5,104 nucleotides of DNA, taken from an uncultured Methanomassiliicoccaceae archaeon. Its GTDB lineage: Archaea > Thermoplasmatota > Thermoplasmata > Methanomassiliicoccales > Methanomethylophilaceae. Below the pieces are notes generated by a model. It did not search any database. It saw nothing but the letters and a program-made list of their open reading frames with translations, and was not told where the DNA came from. The stretch lies in contig CALYUZ010000082.1 of the NCBI GenBank assembly GCA_945492685.1, positions 1 through 5,104 of the forward strand. The letters run 5' to 3'. This document shows, piece by piece, positions 1-5,098 of the stretch (positions are counted from its first letter, which is position 1; each line of letters starts with the position of its first letter). The position numbers and the translations under genes were made by a program.

Positions 1-1289
1 ACGAGTGCGTGGCGTTCGGGATAACCAACCAGCGCGAGACGGTCGTCGTCTGGGACCGCACCACAGGAAAGCCGATACACAACGCCTTGGTCTGGCAGGA
101 CCGCAGGACCGCTGATATCTGCGAGCGTATGAGGGAGCGCGGTTATTCGGAGGGCATCCTGGAGAGGACAGGCCTGCAGATAGACGCCTATTTCTCTGGT
201 ACGAAGGTCAGATGGATCCTGGACAACGTTCCGGGTGCTTCCGAGGCAGCGGATTCCGGGGATCTGGTCTTCGGCACGGTCGACACATGGCTGATGTGGA
301 ATCTCACCCTGGGTGCGGTGCACGCCACCGATTACACGAACGCATCCCGCACCATGCTGTTCAACATCCGTACCCTGCAGTGGGACGAGGGGATCGTGGA
401 TGCCGTCCGCATACCCCGCACCATGTTCCCCGAGGCATACCCCAGCGGTCATGTCTTCGGCAATGTGGATCCTTCCCTATTCGGGATATCCCCGCCGATC
501 TCCGGGGTTGTCGGTGATCAGCAGGCCGCACTGTTCGGTCAGGGATGCTACGGCAGAGGGGATGTGAAGATAACCTTCGGCACCGGCGGATTCATGCTGA
601 TGAACATCGGCGACAGTCCGAGGATGTCGTCCAAAGGTCTTCTCACCACCGTCGCATGGTCATCTCCCGAGGGGACGGACTATGCCATGGAGGGTTCGAT
701 ATACATCGCAGGAGCAGTCGTCCAGTGGCTCAGGGATGAACTGGGGATCATAGAGGAGTCGGCTGAGACCGAGAGCATGGCCCTGAGGGTGGAGGACACA
801 GGCGGATGCTACTTCGTTCCGGCGTTCGTGGGTCTCGGTGCCCCGTACTGGGACCAGAACGCCAGGGGGATCATCATGGGATTGACCCGTGCCACCAACC
901 GCTGTCACATCGCCAGGGCCGCACTGGAGTCCATAGCCTTCCAGGCAAACGATGTCATCGAGGCCATGAAGGCCGACACCGGAATCGACATACATTCGGT
1001 GAAGGTGGACGGAGGGGCCAGTGCCAACGATTTCCTCTGTCAGTTCCTCGCGGACATCACCGGACTCCGCGTGGAACGTCCCGATTGCATCGAATCCACA
1101 GCCCTGGGGGCGGCATATATGGCCGGACTCACGGTCGGATTCTGGAGGGACAGAGCCGAGATCCGTACATCCACGGACAGGCTCTTCCTGCCGTCCATGT
1201 CCGGACCCGAGCGTGAGGAGAAGATCCGTGGATGGGAGCATGCCATCCGTTGTGCCCGTATGTGGTCCCAACGTGATGTCCGCGAGTAA
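1..1289 (+). CDS. glpK: Glycerol kinase, FGGY family, 5'-truncated by window edge
   Basis: ATP-dependent phosphorylation of glycerol to sn-glycerol 3-phosphate in the cytoplasm. The frame is already open at base 3 (first full codon GAG), and the N-terminal ~73 residues of the ~500-residue family lie outside the window; the GTG at 9 is an internal Val, not a start. Recognised by long near-identical stretches to bacterial GlpK. The glycerol-contact residues Arg-Glu (E. coli 83/84) are at 33-38, in the motif GITNQRET. Trp103 is at 93-95, Tyr135 at 189-191, and the catalytic Asp245-Gln246 at 516-521, in the motif GDQQAALFGQ. FGGY signature 1 reads YFSGTKVRWIL and signature 2 GIIMGLTRATNRCHIARAAL; the ATP-site motifs FGTGGFML and VDGGASAN are present. 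The E. coli fructose-1,6-bisphosphate loop (GGKGGTR) is not conserved, since the aligned stretch reads DPSLFGISP. The C-terminal EIIA-Glc contact segment is also different. Allosteric control of the enteric type is therefore unlikely. Stop is TAA at 1287. Confidence 0.95.
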   Translation, partial: ECVAFGITNQRETVVVWDRTTGKPIHNALVWQDRRTADICERMRERGYSEGILERTGLQIDAYFSGTKVRWILDNVPGASEAADSGDLVFGTVDTWLMWNLTLGAVHATDYTNASRTMLFNIRTLQWDEGIVDAVRIPRTMFPEAYPSGHVFGNVDPSLFGISPPISGVVGDQQAALFGQGCYGRGDVKITFGTGGFMLMNIGDSPRMSSKGLLTTVAWSSPEGTDYAMEGSIYIAGAVVQWLRDELGIIEESAETESMALRVEDTGGCYFVPAFVGLGAPYWDQNARGIIMGLTRATNRCHIARAALESIAFQANDVIEAMKADTGIDIHSVKVDGGASANDFLCQFLADITGLRVERPDCIESTALGAAYMAGLTVGFWRDRAEIRTSTDRLFLPSMSGPEREEKIRGWEHAIRCARMWSQRDVRE

Positions 1290-1298
1290 GATGCGCGG

Positions 1299-1314
1299 TT
1301 TCTTATTCTATTAA
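1299..1314 (+). terminator. T-rich tract after glpK, possible archaeal-type terminator
   Basis: The 76-bp gap after the glpK stop begins with a pyrimidine/T-rich run (TTTCTTATTCTATTAA) and no evident stem-loop. Archaeal RNA polymerase can terminate at T-rich tracts without a hairpin, so this could end the glpK transcript. The tract is short and interrupted by other bases, and read-through into the next co-directional gene is equally possible. Confidence 0.25.
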
Positions 1315-1327
1315 CACCGTTACTCAT

Positions 1328-1334
1328 CTTATAC
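1328..1334 (+). promoter_or_regulatory. TATA-like box for the SDR gene
   Basis: CTTATAC lies in the AT-richer gap between glpK and the reductase gene. With the usual archaeal spacing of about 26 bp from box centre to transcription start, the transcript would begin near 1357. This is downstream of the ATG at 1342 and about 9 nt upstream of the ATG at 1366. That favours 1366 as the true start and implies a very short leader. No strong purine-rich BRE is visible immediately upstream. Confidence 0.4.
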
Positions 1335-1365
1335 CGGGACAATGGGGTTCCGGGAAGATGATACA

Positions 1366-2115
1366 ATGAGGTTGGAAGGCAAAGTCTCCATCATTACGGG
1401 TGCATCCCGCGGTATCGGTTTCTCGATCGCAAAGGCATTCATCAGGGAGGGCTCCAAGGTCGCCCTGTGCGGAAGCAGGCAGGAGTCCGCCGACAAGGCG
1501 GTGGCCAAACTGAAGGCCGAGTTCCCCGATGCGGACATCGTCGGATTCGGGTTCGATGTCAACGACACTGTGCAGATCAAGGACATGGTCGACAAGGTGG
1601 TCTCCAGATGGGGACGCATCGATGCGCTGATCAACAACGCAGGAGTGACATCCACCAAGAGCATGCTCGAGATGACGGACGAGGATTTCACATCGGTCAT
1701 CGACATCAACCTGGTCGGTCCCTTCAAGATCATCAGGGAGGTCGCCCGCGTCATGAAGGAGAACGGCGGAGGCAGCATCGTCAACACAAGTTCCATGGTC
1801 GGAACCTACGGCGGAAAGATGCAGACCGCATACTCCTCATCCAAGTTCGGTGTGAACGGTCTCACAAAGTCCTGCGCCAAGGAGCTCGGACCCTACGGCA
1901 TCCGTGTCAACGCGGTCGCACCCGGTGCCGTCGCCACCGATATGGCCAAGGAGTTCACCGATGACAGGATGAGGCAGTTCCTGGCCATGATGACTCCCCT
2001 CGGACGCATGGCGGAGCCCGACGAGCTTGCGGGAGCATACGTCTACCTGGCATCCGACGAGTCCTCGTTCACAACGGGAACGATCGTCAACGTCGACGGC
2101 GGAATCGTGATGTGA
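1366..2115 (+). CDS. Classical short-chain dehydrogenase/reductase, FabG-like
   Basis: A 249-residue NAD(P)-dependent oxidoreductase with a Rossmann fold, complete along its length. The dinucleotide-binding motif TGASRGIG is at residues 11-18, and Ser37-Arg38 after strand 2 suggests a preference for NADP(H). Asp64 is the adenine-ring contact, and NNAG is at 90-93. The catalytic tetrad is Asn115, Ser143, Tyr156, Lys160 (YSSSK), with exactly the 13-residue Ser-Tyr spacing of E. coli FabG. PG at 191-192 and the C-terminal TGTIVNVDGG also match FabG-type enzymes. FabG reduces 3-oxoacyl-ACP in fatty acid synthesis, but this fold is shared by many sugar, polyol and steroid dehydrogenases, so the substrate is not determined and no gene symbol is given. 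An ATG at 1342 would add eight residues. I chose 1366 because the protein then begins MRLEGKV like the family and because the TATA box at 1328-1334 places the transcript start after 1342. The ribosome binding site is weak (GATGAT at 1357-1362). Confidence 0.9.
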   Translation: MRLEGKVSIITGASRGIGFSIAKAFIREGSKVALCGSRQESADKAVAKLKAEFPDADIVGFGFDVNDTVQIKDMVDKVVSRWGRIDALINNAGVTSTKSMLEMTDEDFTSVIDINLVGPFKIIREVARVMKENGGGSIVNTSSMVGTYGGKMQTAYSSSKFGVNGLTKSCAKELGPYGIRVNAVAPGAVATDMAKEFTDDRMRQFLAMMTPLGRMAEPDELAGAYVYLASDESSFTTGTIVNVDGGIVM

Positions 2116-2122
2116 TCCCCGA

Positions 2123-2158
2123 TCCCGGGAGAAGGTTCCCGGGACGGGTAAACTGTTT
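2123..2158 (+). terminator. Hairpin with T-run after the SDR gene
   Basis: TCCCGGGA at 2123-2130 and again at 2137-2144 form a perfect 8-bp, all-GC-core stem with a 6-nt loop (GAAGGT). It starts 7 nt after the SDR stop and is followed 10 nt later by TTTT at 2156-2159. Each arm is itself palindromic, so the element is both a direct and an inverted repeat. It is the likely transcript end for the plus-strand gene. The gap between stem and T run is longer than in a classical bacterial intrinsic terminator. Confidence 0.55.
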
Positions 2159-2175
2159 TCCGGGGTTCACCCGGA
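2159..2175. terminator. Second hairpin between converging genes
   Basis: TCCGGG at 2159-2164 pairs with CCCGGA at 2170-2175 (6 bp, loop GTTCA). It lies 8 nt from the stop codon of the minus-strand transglutaminase-like gene and just after the first hairpin. It could stop or protect transcripts from either side. On the minus strand it is not followed by a T run, so a role as a 3'-end stabiliser or RNA-processing end is as likely as termination. Confidence 0.4.
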
Positions 2176-2183
2176 TCCTCTTA

Positions 2184-3992
2184 TCAGTTGTTGGAACAGA
2201 TCTTCACGACGGTCGCCGTGTTGGGTACGTTGGACGGCTTCACTCCGACGGAGTATCCCGTGGCCGTGGTCTCGCAGTAGTAGAACTTGTATCCATCCAC
2301 AGGGAAGTAGACGTTTCCGGTTCCGCTCGCAAGGTCTACTCCGGCAGCCATGTGTCCGGGGAACAGCAGCAGGCTGGTGTTGTATCCCATGGCCTCGGCT
2401 ATTGCGGAGAACAGGATCGATGTGTCCTCGCAGTCCCCTCCCTGGTCATAAAGCGTCTCCACGGGGTACTTCCAATATTCCTCGTATCCGGTGAACACAT
2501 CATCCGACTGGTATTCGATGTACTGTGTGAACGCCAGGAGGAAGTTCATCCTTTGGAGATCGGTCATGCCGGATGTCATGTTCTTGAAGCTGGAGGCTAG
2601 CTGTAGGACATACTTGTCGTTGTAGGTCACGAACTGCTTGTCCCTGACATGGGTGGATTCCTGACATCTCTCCGAGACGGGTGTCAGGTCCCTGTAGTAC
2701 TTGTAGTCCGAGTAGTCGATGTAGAGTGTGATGGTGTACTGCTTCCCGCTGTACATCCACGTGTACGTCAGGGCAGTGTCACCGTTGACGGACACGGTCC
2801 AGAATCTGTGGACCTCGGAATCTCCCGACATCCCGTCCATCAGGATGGTGTACTCTCCCGATGATGTGAATGTGTGGTTCAGGGTGACGGTCTCCGAGGT
2901 GGCGATGACATCCCCCGAGATGTCCAGCACATACCAGATCGCGGAGTCGACATCGGCTCCCGCGCTCAGTGTCAGTTGAACGTCCTTCTCGCCGATGATG
3001 TCCGTCTCCTTTGAGTTCATAGCGAACAGTGTGATATCGGAACCTCCGACGGTGAACGTGTATGTGGGATTCCTGTAAACCAGGTCCCCGTCATCATTAT
3101 ACCATCCGATGAATCCCTCTCCGGATGCGGTCAGTGTGACCTTGTCGCCGGGATTGAACGTTCCTCCTCCGGTGACCGTGATTCCGTCCTCCGCATAGGC
3201 GACGATATCGCATCTCACGTCCGGAACGAACTCCAGTTCATTGACGAAGGTGTACGTTATGCTGGTGGATGAGAAGAATCCGGACTGGGAGTATGTGATG
3301 ACATAGGGGATCCACCCGTCTCCGATCCACTGTTTCTCGACGGAGCCGTCTTCGTATGTGAGCACGTAGACCTCGCAGTCCTTCATGCCGTTGACCGTGG
3401 ATATGGTCTCATTCGCCTCCTGTGTGACCGTGTACTCGCTGGATGATTCGTCGTTCCAGTAGTTCTTCTCGTCGTTGGCGGAGTATGATGTGTATCTGTA
3501 GTTGTATTGGAGGTCGCGGGCGAGGTTCATGTAGTATCTGTCGTTCTCCTCGTCGTAGTAGAGGTATCTGTACGAGACCTCTCCCTGGATGGTGTAGCTG
3601 TTGAACACACCGTCGTTGACCTGTCCTTCAACTTTCAGGGTGAACCCGTGTCCCTCAAGGCTGGTGTCCCATGCCGCATACAGGGTCAGGTCTCCGGTGG
3701 TCTCGGGGGTGATGCCCTCGAAATACACCCTATGGTCCGGGTCCAGATACCAGCCTGCGAACACATAGTCCTCCTTCACGGGGGATGAGATCTCCACAGT
3801 CTCGCCTGCAGTGTATTCGGTGGGATTCCCCTCGGCCGTTCCCCCATCGAGGACATATTCTATAGAATACGTCTTGTCGGTGGGTTCCAACCACGGTTCG
3901 TTCTCATCAGATGCGACGATCAGAGCCGTTGCAGATGCGACCAGGATCACAACGATGGCGATTATCGCCGCTGTCCTTGTTCCCTTGTTCAT
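2184..3992 (-). CDS. Membrane-anchored surface protein: InlB B-repeats, PKD-like segment, C-terminal transglutaminase-like peptidase domain
   Basis: 602 residues, exported. Residues 8-27 are a hydrophobic anchor or uncleaved signal (AAIIAIVVILVASATALIVA) after a short basic N-terminus. Residues 42-109 form a Listeria/Bacteroides (InlB B, Flg_new-type) repeat: YVLDGGTAEGN, GETVEISSPV, FAGWYLDPD and a closing YAAW. Residues 112-258 are beta-rich, full of Tyr, with no family I recognise. Residues 259-326 look like a divergent B-repeat (VTGGGTFNPGDKVTLTA, FIGWYNDDG). Residues 335-402 resemble a PKD/Ig-like domain. Residues 440-602 form a transglutaminase-like core: Cys521 in GGDCEDTS, His547 in PGHMAAGV and probably Glu574 in YYCETT, in the order of the Cys-His-acid triad. 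Family members cleave or form amide/isopeptide bonds; the actual reaction here is unknown. The B-repeats suggest an adhesin or surface-scaffold role (inference). Start: the frame extends to a GTG at 4019, but ATG 3992 has GGAG 6-9 nt upstream and gives a normal anchor. It lies 198 bp downstream of another exported-protein gene on the same strand. Confidence 0.9.
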   Translation of the reverse strand: MNKGTRTAAIIAIVVILVASATALIVASDENEPWLEPTDKTYSIEYVLDGGTAEGNPTEYTAGETVEISSPVKEDYVFAGWYLDPDHRVYFEGITPETTGDLTLYAAWDTSLEGHGFTLKVEGQVNDGVFNSYTIQGEVSYRYLYYDEENDRYYMNLARDLQYNYRYTSYSANDEKNYWNDESSSEYTVTQEANETISTVNGMKDCEVYVLTYEDGSVEKQWIGDGWIPYVITYSQSGFFSSTSITYTFVNELEFVPDVRCDIVAYAEDGITVTGGGTFNPGDKVTLTASGEGFIGWYNDDGDLVYRNPTYTFTVGGSDITLFAMNSKETDIIGEKDVQLTLSAGADVDSAIWYVLDISGDVIATSETVTLNHTFTSSGEYTILMDGMSGDSEVHRFWTVSVNGDTALTYTWMYSGKQYTITLYIDYSDYKYYRDLTPVSERCQESTHVRDKQFVTYNDKYVLQLASSFKNMTSGMTDLQRMNFLLAFTQYIEYQSDDVFTGYEEYWKYPVETLYDQGGDCEDTSILFSAIAEAMGYNTSLLLFPGHMAAGVDLASGTGNVYFPVDGYKFYYCETTATGYSVGVKPSNVPNTATVVKICSNN

Positions 3993-3996
3993 GTTC

Positions 3997-4002
3997 TCTC
4001 TC
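3997..4002 (-). promoter_or_regulatory. Ribosome binding site deciding the start at 3992
   Basis: On the minus strand GGAGAG precedes the ATG at 3992 by 4 nt (the GGAG core ends 6 nt upstream). The upstream in-frame GTG at 4019 has no comparable site. This supports the shorter protein, with the hydrophobic anchor starting eight residues from the N-terminus. Confidence 0.6.
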
Positions 4003-4048
4003 CGGACGGGTCTTCCCACCCCGTATGTTCGGACGATTCTACAGTCTC

Positions 4049-4057
4049 GTTTATGAA
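4049..4057 (-). promoter_or_regulatory. Candidate TATA box for the transglutaminase-like gene
   Basis: On the minus strand the sequence reads TTCATAAAC, an imperfect TATA box. A start about 26 bp downstream would fall near 4026 and give a leader of roughly 34 nt that contains the ribosome binding site at 3997-4002. The box departs from the TTTAWATA consensus, so this is tentative. Confidence 0.35.
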
Positions 4058-4069
4058 ATCTGTCATAAT

Positions 4070-4129
4070 CATCCAGTGGATGCCCGATGCATCCGATATG
4101 CTTTCAGCTGTCATGTTATCTGTGCATCC
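4070..4129. repeat. Cluster of CATCC/GGATG inverted repeats upstream of the transglutaminase-like gene
   Basis: CATCC (4070-4074), GGATGC (4078-4083), GCATCC (4089-4094) and GCATCC (4124-4129) alternate in orientation. GGATGC can pair perfectly with the GCATCC at 4089-4094 (6 bp, loop CCGAT), or through GGATG with the CATCC to its left (5 bp, 3-nt loop). The cluster lies about 13 bp upstream of the candidate TATA box of the minus-strand gene and within the 198-bp gap between the two exported-protein genes. It could be an operator or the 3' structure of the upstream transcript. The rest of that gap shows no gene. Confidence 0.35.
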
Positions 4130-4190
4130 CGGTACCGCGGGTCGACACGGTCGTGATCTGGGGATCGGAACGGGTGCCCGCGGGCCCTGT

Positions 4191-4868
4191 TCAGAATATT
4201 GTCCCCTGGTCGATGCGGATGATGGATGATTCCATGGGCATGGAGGGTGCTTCCGCGGTGCGGATCATGGTGAATGGGATGATCGGTTCATCCTCCTCAT
4301 CCTCTACCGTGACCATTCCGTCCGAGGGTTCATCCTCATCCTTCTCGTCGTCCTTCCTCTCCCCGCCCGACGGTGATATGTTGATCATCGTGGCATCCTG
4401 CGAATAATCGTTGATGGACACGGCGGATCCATGGATGTTCTCCAGGACGTTTCCTATATGTTCATCGATGCTCTTGACCATCATTATCGAGATCATCAGG
4501 AATCCCATGTCCACGGGGATGTCATCGCTGGGGATGATCTCCTTGAACTCGGGACTGTGTCCGTGTATGAATGAACATCTCCCGATGGCTTCCTTGAGAT
4601 CCGAGGCGAGTTTGCCCAATATACGGTCCTTGATCCCGTATGAGGGGTCTTCGATCCAGACTTCGGATCCGGAGGATTCGTAGAACGCTTTGGCCGCGCT
4701 GATCCTCTCGAATCCCTTCACCATGTGTTCGATATCCGTGCGGTCGTCCATGGGGTCGCCGATGATGACGATCCTTTCCGGATGTGCATCAGGGTCGGCG
4801 GAGAGTCCGGGGGACGCGAATGTGAGGCATACCGCGAACATCAGTGCCGCGATGAGAACGGCCTTCAT
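4191..4868 (-). CDS. Secreted protein of unknown function with acidic C-terminal region
   Basis: 225 residues; I do not recognise the family. Residues 1-24 are a typical signal peptide (MKAVLIAALMFAVCLTFASP, then GLSA before DPDAHPE), with no lipobox around Cys14, so release after Ala24 is likely. Residues 32-110 read as alternating strands and helices: RIVIIGD; a helix through KGFERISAAKAFYES; EVWIED; a helix at 79-98; then SFIHGHSPEF. This hints at a small alpha/beta fold (inference). Residues 121-146 form a Met/Ile-rich amphipathic helix. Residues 169-195 are strongly acidic (KDDEKDEDEP and VEDEEDEP), followed by a short hydrophobic-polar tail ending QGTIF. The only Cys in the mature part is Cys98. 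An ATG at 4889 is in frame, but ATG 4868 has GGAGGT five nt upstream and gives a clean signal peptide. The gene has its own TATA box and is followed on the same strand by the surface transglutaminase-like gene. Confidence 0.8.
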   Translation of the reverse strand: MKAVLIAALMFAVCLTFASPGLSADPDAHPERIVIIGDPMDDRTDIEHMVKGFERISAAKAFYESSGSEVWIEDPSYGIKDRILGKLASDLKEAIGRCSFIHGHSPEFKEIIPSDDIPVDMGFLMISIMMVKSIDEHIGNVLENIHGSAVSINDYSQDATMINISPSGGERKDDEKDEDEPSDGMVTVEDEEDEPIIPFTMIRTAEAPSMPMESSIIRIDQGTIF

Positions 4869-4873
4869 TCCCG

Positions 4874-4879
4874 ACCTCC
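4874..4879 (-). promoter_or_regulatory. Strong ribosome binding site deciding the start at 4868
   Basis: GGAGGT on the minus strand, five nt before ATG 4868, is a six-base match to the anti-Shine-Dalgarno end of 16S rRNA. It lies inside the reading frame that would start at ATG 4889, so the longer frame is probably leader, not coding sequence. Confidence 0.75.
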
Positions 4880-4910
4880 GATTGGACATGGTTTTGCCAT
4901 CGATGTACGA

Positions 4911-4917
4911 TATTTAA
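4911..4917 (-). promoter_or_regulatory. TATA box for the secreted acidic-tail protein gene
   Basis: TTAAATA on the minus strand. About 26 bp downstream of its centre is 4888, which gives a leader of roughly 20 nt containing GGAGGT before ATG 4868. The position is consistent with the chosen start. A leaderless message starting at ATG 4889 would also be geometrically possible, but the strong internal ribosome binding site argues against it. Confidence 0.6.
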
Positions 4918-4943
4918 CCGTTGGCGGAAAAGGTTCCAATCGG
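4918..4943. repeat. Imperfect inverted repeat abutting the minus-strand TATA box
   Basis: CCGTTGG (4918-4924) and CCAATCGG (4936-4943) are complementary except for one unpaired base, with an 11-nt spacer. The element directly abuts the upstream side of the TATA box at 4911-4917, where archaeal activators and repressors often bind. CCGATTGG at 4878-4885 is a perfect inverted copy of the second arm, on the other side of the promoter. Confidence 0.35.
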
Positions 4944-4995
4944 TCATAATCCGCAGTCACGGATGATTTGGCGGTATAATTCTGTACATTGGCGG
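4921..4995 (+). repeat. Three TTGGCGG direct repeats, two spaced 21 bp
   Basis: TTGGCGG occurs at 4921-4927, 4968-4974 and 4989-4995, all in one orientation. The second and third are 21 bp apart start to start, two helical turns, and both continue with TA (TTGGCGGTATAAT, TTGGCGGTAATG). They lie between two outward-facing promoters, the minus-strand TATA at 4911-4917 and a plus-strand TATA at 5007-5012. A regulator binding the same DNA face twice just upstream of the plus-strand promoter is the simplest reading (inference). Confidence 0.5.
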
Positions 4996-5006
4996 TAATG
5001 TTTTTG

Positions 5007-5012
5007 TTATAT
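5007..5012 (+). promoter_or_regulatory. Plus-strand TATA box for a gene beyond the right edge
   Basis: TTATAT follows a T5 run (5001-5005), about 12 bp downstream of the last TTGGCGG repeat. A transcript start would be expected near 5036, giving a leader of about 70 nt before the ribosome binding site at 5092-5098 and the presumed start codon outside the window. No coding region begins inside the window on this strand, apart from a 10-codon frame at 5041-5073 that is probably chance. Confidence 0.45.
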
Positions 5013-5091
5013 GGGAAGTGACTCATCCAACTAATTTCTAATGATTCAGTGGATCATCTATTGTATGCCCTGATTGGTTAAGTGAAAGACG

Positions 5092-5098
5092 GGTGATC
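5092..5098 (+). promoter_or_regulatory. Ribosome binding site at the right edge
   Basis: GGTGATC matches seven bases of the complement of the archaeal 16S rRNA tail (GGAGGTGATC). It ends six nt before the end of the window, so a plus-strand start codon would be expected within a few bases beyond 5104. Together with the TATA box at 5007-5012 this indicates a divergently transcribed neighbour of the secreted acidic-tail protein. Confidence 0.5.

Noticed and set aside
660..1271. 203-codon open frame on the minus strand inside glpK
   Set aside because: It is antisense to a well-conserved glycerol kinase, has no recognisable domain and is a typical by-product of GC-rich codon use.
1342..1365. Upstream in-frame ATG of the SDR gene
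   Set aside because: It lies only about 11 bp from the centre of the TATA-like box, likely upstream of the transcript start, and adds residues (GFREDD) not typical of the family.
1329..1796. 155-codon open frame on the minus strand across the SDR gene
   Set aside because: It lies antisense to the conserved nucleotide-binding half of the reductase, with Met/Ser/Thr-rich sequence typical of a reverse-strand shadow.
2112..2600. 162-codon open frame on the plus strand overlapping the end of the transglutaminase-like gene
   Set aside because: It runs through the two intergenic hairpins and is antisense to the conserved catalytic core; no ribosome binding site or domain.
4176..4185. GCCCGCGGGC palindrome just after the stop of the secreted-protein gene
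   Set aside because: The arms leave no room for a loop, and no T run follows on the minus strand, so it is not supported as a terminator.
4286..4360. TCATCCTC-like short repeats on the plus strand
   Set aside because: They are the reverse complement of the Asp/Glu codons in the acidic tract of the minus-strand protein and need no separate explanation.
4551..4580. HGH motif in the secreted protein (FIHGHSPEF) as a sign of a caspase-like or C25 peptidase
   Set aside because: No cysteine follows the histidines, so the His-Cys dyad expected in those families is missing.
4968..4980. TATAAT preceded by TTGGCGG as a bacterial-style promoter
   Set aside because: There is no -35 element at the proper distance, and the other signals in the window are archaeal in type; it is better explained as part of the repeat.
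5041..5073. Ten-codon frame (MIQWIIYCMP) as a leader peptide
   Set aside because: No ribosome binding site in front of it, it begins only about 5 nt after the predicted transcript start, and frames this short are common by chance.
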